Source: an uncultured Peptococcaceae bacterium
Lineage (GTDB): Bacteria; Bacillota; Peptococcia; DRI-13; UBA5745
Assembly (NCBI GenBank): GCA_937873525.1
Contig: CALMWJ010000353.1
Coordinates: 1-32,629 of the forward strand
Length of the DNA: 32,629 nucleotides
Direction: 5' to 3'
This document shows positions 1 through 7,278 of this stretch, piece after piece (within the stretch, counting starts at the first letter, position 1; each line of letters opens with the position of its first letter). The translations under genes were made by a program, and so were the position numbers. The notes below the pieces were generated by a model. That model had not been told where the DNA came from, searched no databases, and was given only the letters and a program-made list of their open reading frames with translations.

Positions 1-42
1 CGCTGACCTGTTTTCGCCTTGCCTCTCGGCGACGGCTTTTAT

Positions 43-72
43 ATATTAGCACCATTCCGCTACGGATGTCAA
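43..72 (-). promoter_or_regulatory. sigma-A-type promoter (P2) reading out of the left window edge: TTGACA-N18-TAATAT, with an A-tract UP-like region upstream (73-100)
   Basis: Minus strand reads AAAAAAGTTAAAAAACAGGGTTGACATCCGTAGCGGAATGGTGCTAATATATAAAAG. Confidence 0.6.
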
Positions 73-185
73 CCCTGTTTTTTAACTTTTTTATCCTTCG
101 CGGACAGGATCCTTCGCCGCCCCGGAAATCATCCTGATTTCGATGGCGCGGGGCACGCTATGTGCCGCAGAAAGGTGCAGGCCTT

Positions 186-214
186 ATTATACGACGCCGG
201 GCCTCTGGTTTCAA
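186..214 (-). promoter_or_regulatory. sigma-A-type promoter (P1): TTGAAA-N17-TATAAT
   Basis: Minus strand reads TTGAAACCAGAGGCCCGGCGTCGTATAAT; consensus -10 with optimal spacing. Confidence 0.6.
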
Positions 215-252
215 GAGCATTTTGGTTTAAATTTTGGATTCTCCCATTCCCG

Positions 253-351
253 TTAGGCCAGGATGCTCCAAGGGATCAGGGAAGCGACAAAGGCCAGCAG
301 GACCAGGACCACGACGGTCTTCACAACCGCCTTTTGCAATCTTGGGTTCAT
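253..351 (-). CDS. putative 32-aa single-transmembrane microprotein (MNPRLQKAVVKTVVVLVLLAFVASLIPWSILA)
   Basis: ATG-to-TAA ORF on the minus strand, preceded by GAGAGGAGCTGAGTCGA (SD GAGGAG). Basic N-terminus then one hydrophobic helix. Below the length cutoff of the ORF track. Confidence 0.6.
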   Translation of the reverse strand: MNPRLQKAVVKTVVVLVLLAFVASLIPWSILA

Positions 352-390
352 TCGACTCAGCTCCTCTCGGGCGACATTTACATTACAAAT

Positions 391-419
391 AAAAAAGGCC
401 CCCCTGTTGGAGAGCCCTT
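391..419 (-). terminator. intrinsic terminator downstream of hpf
   Basis: Minus strand AAGGGCTCTCC-AACA-GGGGGGCCTTTTTT: stem with one bulged G and G-U pairs, followed by a T-run. Confidence 0.7.
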
Positions 420-451
420 GCCGTGCGTTTTGAACCGGGTTTTATCCAGTC

Positions 452-988
452 TTATTCTTCAGGCTCCAATAGACCATAGTTCCCGTCGTTACGGCGATAG
501 ACCACATTGATCGTGCCGGTTTCTGCGTTGCGGAAAGCGAAGAAAGCGTGCCCTACCATATCCATCCGCATGATCGCCTCGTCCAGCGTCATGGGTTTGG
601 CGGGGAACCTCTTGGTTCTTACATTGAGGGTGTCTTCTTCTTCGGTGGCAGGCGCGATTCCCGCCATGCTGGGGAGTTTGGTAATGGACAATCTGCCTTT
701 TCGGGAGAAACGCTCCTTGCTGCGAACCAGCTGCTTCTCCATCTTATCGGTCGCCAAATCGATGGCGGACAGAAAATCCACATCCTCTTCCTCGCCTCGG
801 AGGACATATCCACCGATGGGAATGGTGATCTCCACGCGTTTGTAATTCTTTCTGGGTTCTTCAATTAAGGTAACAACCGCTTCGACTTCCCTCTCGATCA
901 ATCGATCTAATTTGCTTAACCTCTTTTCCGTGTAATCCTTGACGTTGTCGGGAACCTGTAAGTTTCTTCCGCGTAGCTGAACTTTCAT
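452..988 (-). CDS. hpf: ribosome hibernation promoting factor, long form
   Basis: MKVQLRGRNLQVPDNVKDYTEKRLSKLDRL... with C-terminal dimerisation domain (KPMTLDEAIMRMDMVGHAFFAFRNAETGTINVVYRRNDGNYGLLEPE). Start moved from 1063 to the ATG at about 988. Confidence 0.93.
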   Translation of the reverse strand: MKVQLRGRNLQVPDNVKDYTEKRLSKLDRLIEREVEAVVTLIEEPRKNYKRVEITIPIGGYVLRGEEEDVDFLSAIDLATDKMEKQLVRSKERFSRKGRLSITKLPSMAGIAPATEEEDTLNVRTKRFPAKPMTLDEAIMRMDMVGHAFFAFRNAETGTINVVYRRNDGNYGLLEPEE

Positions 989-1045
989 ACAGTCCACCTC
1001 CAGCAATTTTGAGATGTCCTGAGAGTGCAGGACTATGTTATAAGT

Positions 1046-1072
1046 ATTCACGATTTTCAGCAAAAATCCTTC
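1046..1072 (-). promoter_or_regulatory. candidate sigma-H-like promoter upstream of hpf (GAAGGATTT-N11-CGTGAAT)
   Basis: Minus strand AGAAGGATTTTTGCTGAAAATCGTGAATACTT; resembles the Bacillus SigH consensus RnAGGAwWW/RnnGAAT with one mismatch in the -10. Confidence 0.35.
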
Positions 1073-1114
1073 TCTATTTTAACAGGGTGGGTCAATTATT
1101 TGTTTTTAAAGAGC

Positions 1115-1142
1115 AAGCCAGCTGCCTCAAAGGCGCCGGCTT
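1115..1142 (-). terminator. putative terminator hairpin downstream of csp
   Basis: Minus strand AAGCCGGCGCCT-TTG-AGGCAGCTGGCTT hairpin followed by GCTCTTT; weak T-tract. Confidence 0.45.
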
Positions 1143-1182
1143 GGGAGAAGACTTCTCAGTATTTGAAGGTATTGATCTGGAA

Positions 1183-1380
1183 TCAGGCTTTGACGACGTT
1201 GGCAGCCTGCAAGCCTTTGGGGCCTTCCACGATATCAAACTCTACGGTTTCGCCTTCCTGAAGGGTTTTGAAGCCGTCCTGCTGAATGGCAGAAAAATGC
1301 ACGAACACATCATTTCCGTCTTCACGTTCGATGAAACCGAAGCCTTTTTCTTTGTTGAACCATTTTACTTTGCCTTGCAT
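1183..1380 (-). CDS. csp: cold shock protein (CspA family)
   Basis: [62 protein letters not shown] with RNP1/RNP2 motifs; RBS GGGAGG. Confidence 0.96.
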   Translation of the reverse strand: MQGKVKWFNKEKGFGFIEREDGNDVFVHFSAIQQDGFKTLQEGETVEFDIVEGPKGLQAANVVKA

Positions 1381-1436
1381 GATTGAATTCCTCCCAAAAC
1401 ATTATCAAACTTTATCGCAGCCTAAGCCACCAACAG

Positions 1437-1465
1437 AGTATAGCACCCGGATTGGCAAAAGTCAA
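1437..1465 (-). promoter_or_regulatory. sigma-A promoter for csp: TTGACT-N17-TATACT
   Basis: Minus strand TTGACTTTTGCCAATCCGGGTGCTATACT, 57 bp upstream of the csp start. Confidence 0.7.
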
Positions 1466-1575
1466 ACGACATTCATCACCTCGATGATAGAATTATTTTA
1501 CAATATTGTCCTTCTTGCGCGCACGCATTTATCAGTCTTCTTTTGTAATGAGGAATGATTCTTTCCTAGGTTTTC

Positions 1576-1635
1576 TGTGGACAATGTGGATAACTTTGTG
1601 AATAACCGGCATTGTTTAGATTATTCTGTGGAAAA
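1576..1635 (-). promoter_or_regulatory. cluster of four DnaA-box-like 9-mers
   Basis: Plus strand TGTGGACAA (1576-1584), TGTGGATAA (1585-1593), TGTGAATAA (1597-1605), TGTGGAAAA (1627-1635). On the minus strand these are TTGTCCACA, TTATCCACA (consensus), TTATTCACA and TTTTCCACA. Confidence 0.55.
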
Positions 1636-1774
1636 ATTTATCTTGACACGCATCGAAAAAAAGGGTCATGTCCATCTCGATAGACACATCTTGGTCACAT
1701 GATTTTAGTAACAAAAAGATATCGGGAATAAAATAAATGCACCTTGCCTTTATATGACAACTATGGGACAAAAA

Positions 1775-2590
1775 CTACAGGCCATCGGTGTGCGCTTTGT
1801 TGCATCCTGCTGCAAATGTGATTGCGCAGATCTCTTGAAACCCGTTACTTTTCAAGGTTTCGGCACAAGCAAGCAGGGTGGCTCCGGTTGTGATCACATC
1901 GTCCACCAAAAGAACCGGCCCCTGTCCCGCCAGCCAGCTGCCGGGCGCCATGGCAAAGGTCCGGCCTAGACCCTGAAGCCTCTGGTTTTTATTCAAAGCA
2001 GCCTGCGGTTTTCCCGCCTGTTGCCGGATAAGCATCGGGCGGACAGGAATTCCCAGGCGTCTGCCCAGCTGACAAGCCAGGAGCATGCTTTGGTTAAATC
2101 CGCGGACTGCCTCTTTGGCCGGATGCAGCGGTACGGGGATAAGGCAGGATGGATGTCCTCCGCTCCGATCCGTTCGGGATGCAAGGACCCGTGCCATCAG
2201 ATCGCCCATCGGAACCGCCAGATCCATTGCGCCATCGTATTTCAAACGGTGGACCATCTGCCGGTATCCGCCTTCATAAGGTGCTGCCGCCAGGACCTGT
2301 CGCAGGTGATCCGACAGATGTTCGCAGGGGCCTCGGCAAGGCGCATCCCATGCAAAATACCCGCACCGTGGGCAGGGATTCCCATCACGGATGGTCTTCT
2401 CCCAGCGCTCCATACACCGGGGGCAAAGGCCGTAGAGTACCTGGGTACCGGGTGCAAAGCTCCCGCAGAACCTGCAGCTCTCCAAGCCGGGATATACCAG
2501 CGCAGCACACCGCCTAAAGAATTCATGGATCCGCAGCATCGCCATCATTCGATTCATCATGCTCGCGCGCTCAAGGCGCTTCCTCCCCAT
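1775..2590 (-). CDS. comF: ComF family protein (phosphoribosyltransferase-like, zinc-finger N-terminus)
   Basis: Cys-rich CRFCGSF...CPRCMERW...CPRCGYF and PRT motif VLLVDDVITTGATL. Confidence 0.9.
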   Translation of the reverse strand: MGRKRLERASMMNRMMAMLRIHEFFRRCAALVYPGLESCRFCGSFAPGTQVLYGLCPRCMERWEKTIRDGNPCPRCGYFAWDAPCRGPCEHLSDHLRQVLAAAPYEGGYRQMVHRLKYDGAMDLAVPMGDLMARVLASRTDRSGGHPSCLIPVPLHPAKEAVRGFNQSMLLACQLGRRLGIPVRPMLIRQQAGKPQAALNKNQRLQGLGRTFAMAPGSWLAGQGPVLLVDDVITTGATLLACAETLKSNGFQEICAITFAAGCNKAHTDGL

Positions 2591-2622
2591 TCAGCCAATG
2601 GATCTTTATTGCAATATGCAGC

Positions 2623-2653
2623 AAGGCCGGTCCTCTTGGCGAGAACCGGCCTT
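2623..2653 (-). terminator. hairpin, probable terminator downstream of the SH3 protein gene
   Basis: AAGGCCGGTcCTCttggcGAGaACCGGCCTT; long stem with no strong T-run. Confidence 0.5.
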
Positions 2654-2675
2654 TATGATCTGTCCAACCCGTTGA

Positions 2676-3293
2676 TTATTTAACGCTGACGAGCCAACCG
2701 GCAACCCAACCGATGGTTCCGTCCGCAAGCTGAACCTGATACCAGTCTTTATCCGCTTTGGTAATGGTAAAGGTATCGGTTTTACTGAGCTTTCGCAGGA
2801 TCTCCGAGGAGGTCGAGGCGGACTTCCTCAGATTAACCACGTTGTTATCCGGGGCGATCGTTGCAGATTTCCCGATGTTATTCGCAGAAACGGTGGTTCC
2901 GGTCGTCGTGGTGCCGGTCGTGGCACTTCCGGTGGTTGTTCCGGCTGTTCCGGTGGTGCCCGTCGTGCCGGTTGTCCCTGTTGTGCCTGCGGCGACCCCG
3001 CCAGTGGTGGATCCGGCGACCGTGCTCCGGGTTTTGCCAACCATGGCGTATAATTCTGTCAGGTCATTTTCAAGAACCTGGACCTTCAGGGTCAATTCTT
3101 CCACTTGAGCGGCCAGATCCTGGGTTGAGCTGCTGATCGACTGGTCGGCATAGCTTTGGGTGACCAAGGGGTCTTCTTCAGTGCCCGGTTCTGCCGCTGA
3201 GCCGCCAAGCAGGCCGGTGCCAAAGGCAAAGCCAATGACCACCGATAAGATGATTCCCAGAAGTACAATGACTTTCCAATCCATTCGTTTCAT
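2676..3293 (-). CDS. membrane-anchored SH3b domain protein with Thr/Gly-rich linker
   Basis: N-terminal TM helix (VIVLLGIILSVVIGFAFG), coiled-coil, GTT-rich linker, C-terminal SH3b (NVVNLRKSASTSSEILRKLSKTDTFTITKADKDWYQVQLADGTIGWVAGWLV). Confidence 0.85.
   Translation of the reverse strand: MKRMDWKVIVLLGIILSVVIGFAFGTGLLGGSAAEPGTEEDPLVTQSYADQSISSSTQDLAAQVEELTLKVQVLENDLTELYAMVGKTRSTVAGSTTGGVAAGTTGTTGTTGTTGTAGTTTGSATTGTTTTGTTVSANNIGKSATIAPDNNVVNLRKSASTSSEILRKLSKTDTFTITKADKDWYQVQLADGTIGWVAGWLVSVK
2889..3011 (-). repeat. low-complexity Thr-Gly repeat-encoding tract within the SH3 protein
   Basis: Encodes STTGGVAAGTTGTTGTTGTTGTAGTTTGSATTGTTTTGTT. Confidence 0.8.
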
Positions 3294-3392
3294 TGGCTTA
3301 GCCTCTCTTTCTTATCGTATCTTCCTTCAGATGGGCTTGGTTCCCTGGATTCTGAAAAACCCTCAAAGGGATCGGACGATGCGGATGCCCTG

Positions 3393-4451
3393 TTATTTTT
3401 GCACAATTTGAGGATGGCGCCTTCGGGGAACCGACGCTTTAGCCTTCCGGCCAAGGATGCCCAGCCGGTCAGCCCCATAGATGACCATGACGGTGACGAT
3501 CACCATGGCCATCATGGCTTTCTCCGTGGTGAGCATGACCATGCCGATGGCCGAGAAACTCAGAAACAAGCATACGCTATAGACGACCAGAACCGCTTTC
3601 GGATGGGAGAAGCCCATAGCCAGCAAGCGATGGTGCAGATGATCCTTGTCCGCCGCAAAAATCGGTTTGCGGTTCATAAAGCGGCGGATGATGGCAAACA
3701 TCGTGTCCATGATCGGCACACCCAGAACCACAATGGGCAAAAACAAAGATACGGTGGTCGCCATCTTGGTCAATCCCATGGTGGACAGAACGGCCAACGC
3801 ATAGCCCAAGAACAAGGCCCCCGTATCGCCCATAAATATTTTAGCGGGATGGAAATTATATTTCAGAAAGCCCAATGCCGACACGCCAAGGATCAGGGCC
3901 AAGATACCCGCCGCGGGGAACCCTTCCATCCAGGAAATGATGCCGATGGTCAAGGCGGCGATACCGGAAATGCCGGAAGCCAATCCGTCCAGGCCATCCA
4001 CAAGGTTGATGGCATTGGTCATTCCAATGATCCATAGGGTTGTCAAAGGTGCAGCCAGCCAGCCCAAAAGGATGGGGCTGCCGGCAAACAAATTGGTAAT
4101 AAATGTGACTTTTGTGCCGGTGGCAATCACAGCCGCCGCGCCCGCCACCTGGAACAGTATTTTCATGGAGGGCTTGATCCCCTTCATGTCATCCCAAATT
4201 CCGGAAACAACAATAAAGCAGCTGCCAATAAAGAAGCCCAGCAACTCCCGAGTGATCGGCTGGGTTGCCATCGCCGTGATCCAGAAACTTAAGAAGATCG
4301 CCAGTCCTCCCATTCGGGGCATGGCGATTTTGTGTACCTTCCGCTTGTCAGGCGCATCCATGGCATTCAATCGGATGGCTAACTGCCGTACCGGTGGCGT
4401 CAGGAGCAAGACGAGGGTCAGCGCCAACGCCATCGGGAACCACGTGTTCAT
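3393..4451 (-). CDS. glycosyltransferase family 4, undecaprenyl-phosphate sugar-1-phosphate transferase (WecA/TagO-like)
   Basis: Multi-TM; DKRKVHKIAMPRMGGLAIF, NLVDGLDGLASG, FMGDTGALFLG, DKDHLHHRLL. Start moved to the ATG after AGGGAGG. Confidence 0.9.
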   Translation of the reverse strand: MNTWFPMALALTLVLLLTPPVRQLAIRLNAMDAPDKRKVHKIAMPRMGGLAIFLSFWITAMATQPITRELLGFFIGSCFIVVSGIWDDMKGIKPSMKILFQVAGAAAVIATGTKVTFITNLFAGSPILLGWLAAPLTTLWIIGMTNAINLVDGLDGLASGISGIAALTIGIISWMEGFPAAGILALILGVSALGFLKYNFHPAKIFMGDTGALFLGYALAVLSTMGLTKMATTVSLFLPIVVLGVPIMDTMFAIIRRFMNRKPIFAADKDHLHHRLLAMGFSHPKAVLVVYSVCLFLSFSAIGMVMLTTEKAMMAMVIVTVMVIYGADRLGILGRKAKASVPRRRHPQIVQK

Positions 4452-4531
4452 CAGATTTTTCCTCCCTAATCGATTGGAGATGCGGTTTCCATCCATTACT
4501 GTGTCAAATCGCAGTCTCTAAAATCTTTTAT

Positions 4532-4560
4532 ATTATAGCAGTTAATAATATGAAAAACAA
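4532..4560 (-). promoter_or_regulatory. putative sigma-A promoter upstream of the wecA/tagO-like gene: TTGTTT-N17-TATAAT
   Basis: Minus strand TTGTTTTTCATATTATTAACTGCTATAAT in the murJ/wecA intergenic region. Confidence 0.5.
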
Positions 4561-4601
4561 ACGCTGGCTCAAAAAATTAATAATCCGTTCACACAATCGT
4601 C

Positions 4602-6146
4602 CTATTTTTTCCGGCGTTTCAGCGTGCCGATGAATTCCCACAGGATTTTTTCCCGCAGCAGGACGATTCCCAGGGCATAAACTGTGACGCCGGCCATGAT
4701 GGCCAGCCCTGTCCGGCCTGCTGCCTGAAGGCCTTTTCCGAAGCCGTCGAACCATGGTCCGCTGAGCCCATAGACCGCCCATGCGCTGAGTCCGGTCCCA
4801 AAGGAAGCCGCTGCGGTTTTCAGCAGGGTCGCCAAAAGATCCTTGCCCTGACGGTCCCCGATATGGCGCGAAAGGAGCACGTACATTCCCAGGGTGTAAA
4901 ACAGGCTGGCCAAGCTGTTGGCCAGGGCAAGCCCGCCTTGGTCCATCCGCGGCATCAGAAGCATGCTGGCAAGGATGTTGAACGCTATGGAGGCAAGGCC
5001 CATCCATAAAGGGGTCCTGACATCCCCCATGGCATAGTAAGACCGGGTCAGAACCTGGCTGGCCGCCATGGCCCCCATGCCGGGCCCGAACCAAAGCAGC
5101 GCGGAAGCCGTTAAAAGGGTTGCCTGCCGGTCAAAGGCGCCTCTTTCGAACAGCAGCTGGACGATAGGCACCCGAAGGGCCATTAAACCTGCCGCCGCCG
5201 GCAAGGTCACCAGCAAAACCAGCTTCAGGCCCCGATTGATGGAACCCATCAGAAGGGCCCGGTCCTTTTCCATCGCCTGTGCCGCAAGCAGGGGAAAGAT
5301 TGCCGAAGCGACCGCCGAAACAAAAATGCCCAAAGGCAGATTCATCAGTTTGGAAGCGTAATTCAAGGCAGAAATGCTGCCCTCCGATAAGCCGGAAGCA
5401 AAAAACCGGTTGATGGCCAAATAGATCTGGTAGGTGGCCGTTCCAATAAAAATCGGCAGAAGATTGGCGAAAATGCCCTGGACCTGGGGGTTGCTTAAAT
5501 CAAAGGAAAAGACATATCGGAATCCAGCCTGCCGCAAGGCCGGGACCTGGATCAGCATGAATCCAAAAAAGCTCAGCAAGGTAGCTGCCGGAAGCGCATA
5601 AGGATTGCTGCGGCCAAACAGCAGGACGCCGAAAATAATGATCAAGCTGGAAACCGCGGGCGCGGCGGCCGCCACCGCAAATTTCTGTCGTGAATTCAGG
5701 ATTCCGGTCATCAGCATCCCCACCCCCATCAAAATGATAGAGGGGAACATGATCACCGTCATCCGCACCGCCATGTCCGCCGTTTCGCCTTCAAATCCTG
5801 GCGCAGTGACCGACACAAGCAACCGGGCACCGGCCATGCATAAGAGCGTCAGTCCGGCCATCAGGACCCCTGTCCAGTTCATGGTGATGCTGGCGATTTT
5901 CCAGGCATCGTCTTCCCGGCCTTCACTGATCTTCCGGATCACCACCGGCACAATGGAGGATACCAATGCGGTTCCCAAAACCATTTGCAAAAAATAGGGC
6001 AGCGTATAGGCGACCTGATAGGCATCCGTGAACGCCGTCGCACCGAAAATACCGGCGATGGCCGTTTCCCGCACAAACCCCAGCAAACGTGCCATCAGGT
6101 TCATGATCATCAGAATGATGGCTGCCCCTGCAACTGACTGAGCCAA
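4602..6146 (-). CDS. murJ: lipid II flippase MurJ (MVF family)
   Basis: MAQSVAGAAIILMIMNLMARLLGFVRETAIAGIFGATAFTDAYQVAYTLP and about 14 TM helices; TTG start after GGAGG. Confidence 0.93.
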   Translation of the reverse strand: MAQSVAGAAIILMIMNLMARLLGFVRETAIAGIFGATAFTDAYQVAYTLPYFLQMVLGTALVSSIVPVVIRKISEGREDDAWKIASITMNWTGVLMAGLTLLCMAGARLLVSVTAPGFEGETADMAVRMTVIMFPSIILMGVGMLMTGILNSRQKFAVAAAAPAVSSLIIIFGVLLFGRSNPYALPAATLLSFFGFMLIQVPALRQAGFRYVFSFDLSNPQVQGIFANLLPIFIGTATYQIYLAINRFFASGLSEGSISALNYASKLMNLPLGIFVSAVASAIFPLLAAQAMEKDRALLMGSINRGLKLVLLVTLPAAAGLMALRVPIVQLLFERGAFDRQATLLTASALLWFGPGMGAMAASQVLTRSYYAMGDVRTPLWMGLASIAFNILASMLLMPRMDQGGLALANSLASLFYTLGMYVLLSRHIGDRQGKDLLATLLKTAAASFGTGLSAWAVYGLSGPWFDGFGKGLQAAGRTGLAIMAGVTVYALGIVLLREKILWEFIGTLKRRKK

Positions 6147-6159
6147 CGTCTTTGCCTCC

Positions 6160-7278
6160 TCATGAATCCAACAGGCCGATGGCCATCCGGGCGGTTTCCC
6201 ATGCCCGGCTATGCAGCCATTGCCTGTGTTTTTCTTGTTCTTCCAACATGTCTGGCGTTCTCCCGCTTAAACGATCCAGTGCCCCGATCAGTTCCCCGGC
6301 GCTGAAATCGGCGAGAGGAAAACAGGCATCCAGTCCCGTCTGCTCCATAAAGCGGTCCACCTTGGGATCATAGGAGAGCGCAACCATGGGGACCCCGGCG
6401 GCCATGGCAAAAATAAGGCCGTGGAGCCGCATCGCCAGCATCAGGTCCGCTTGCCTGACCAATGAAAAAAACGCTTGGGGTGTCACCGGCTGGCCGAGAC
6501 AATAGGTGCGTGATTTCATATGGTTGCTGACCTGCTGAATCGCCTGCATGTCACCGGGAAAATGCATAGGGACCAGGAGAATATCCCAGCCTTCGGCAGC
6601 CTTGGCATCCAGGGCTTCCCCGATTTTTTCGAAATAGTCATCCGGCGGCCAGCTGCGCAGAGCGGCCAGCAGCAAGGGCCGTTTTTTCTTTTTTTGATCG
6701 TCCATCAGGCCAAGCTCCTGTAAAAGCCGGCAGCCCGGCTCCTCCGGCGCATCCGCCGGATCCAGCGCCAGCACCGGGTCCGCCGTGACCGTCATGGGCT
6801 TTTGAAGGCCCATGGCCGCCAACTCATCCACAGAGGCTTGGTCTCTAAGGGTAATGAGGTCGCATCGTTCCAGAATCTTGACGGTCCGCCGGCGATTCTT
6901 TTCGATCGTCAGCGGGCCGATGCCCTGGGCATAAACCATCGTCCTTTTCGACAAACGCCGGGCCAGGGCGAGGAGGCCAAGGTAATACAGGGGGCTTTTG
7001 GCGCTGGTCACATCCTGCAGCAACGAGCCGCCGCCGCTGATGAACAGATCCGCCAGGAACAGCTTTCTTGCAATGGCGCCCAGCTTCCATCGGGACACCG
7101 CATTCACGCCGAAATTAGACTTGGTCTGCTCCGGATCGCCGGAGAGCACGGTCATGGACAGATCTGGGTCAAGGGCCTGCAAAGCCTTCAGCATGGCCAT
7201 CAGCACCCCTTCGTCTCCGCAGTTGCCAAAACCGAAATACCCGCTCAGCACCACCCGTTTTTTCTTTTTCTTACTCAT
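6160..7278 (-). CDS. csaB: polysaccharide pyruvyl transferase CsaB
   Basis: VVLSGYFGFGNCGDEGVLMAMLKALQ...GGGSLLQDVTS...MRLHGLIFAMAAGVPMVALSYDPKV. Start at MSKKKKKR, overlapping the stop of the upstream gene. Confidence 0.9.
   Translation of the reverse strand: MSKKKKKRVVLSGYFGFGNCGDEGVLMAMLKALQALDPDLSMTVLSGDPEQTKSNFGVNAVSRWKLGAIARKLFLADLFISGGGSLLQDVTSAKSPLYYLGLLALARRLSKRTMVYAQGIGPLTIEKNRRRTVKILERCDLITLRDQASVDELAAMGLQKPMTVTADPVLALDPADAPEEPGCRLLQELGLMDDQKKKKRPLLLAALRSWPPDDYFEKIGEALDAKAAEGWDILLVPMHFPGDMQAIQQVSNHMKSRTYCLGQPVTPQAFFSLVRQADLMLAMRLHGLIFAMAAGVPMVALSYDPKVDRFMEQTGLDACFPLADFSAGELIGALDRLSGRTPDMLEEQEKHRQWLHSRAWETARMAIGLLDS

Noticed and set aside
19-510. 163-aa plus-strand ORF at the left edge
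   Set aside because: Overlaps two well-formed minus-strand promoters, the microprotein and the hpf terminator; composition not protein-like, no convincing RBS.
1643-1700. TTGACA on the plus strand after the DnaA-box cluster as a plus-strand promoter
   Set aside because: No acceptable -10 at 16-18 bp spacing and no plus-strand gene downstream.
1660-1720. Imperfect inverted repeat ATGTCCATC...TAGACACAT
   Set aside because: Multiple mismatches; not distinguishable from chance by eye.
2758-3108. Plus-strand Val/Pro repeat ORF (VVPVVVVPVV...)
   Set aside because: Complement of the Thr/Gly repeat linker in the SH3 protein; repetitive DNA keeps several frames open.
3399-4037. 212-aa plus-strand His/Asp-rich ORF that looks like a metal-binding protein
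   Set aside because: It is the reverse complement of the membrane helices of the wecA/tagO-like gene; His/Gln/Asp richness is a frame artefact.
4528-5094. 188-aa minus-strand ORF overlapping murJ in another frame
   Set aside because: Alternative frame of murJ with Cys/His-rich non-natural composition; the murJ frame is clearly real.
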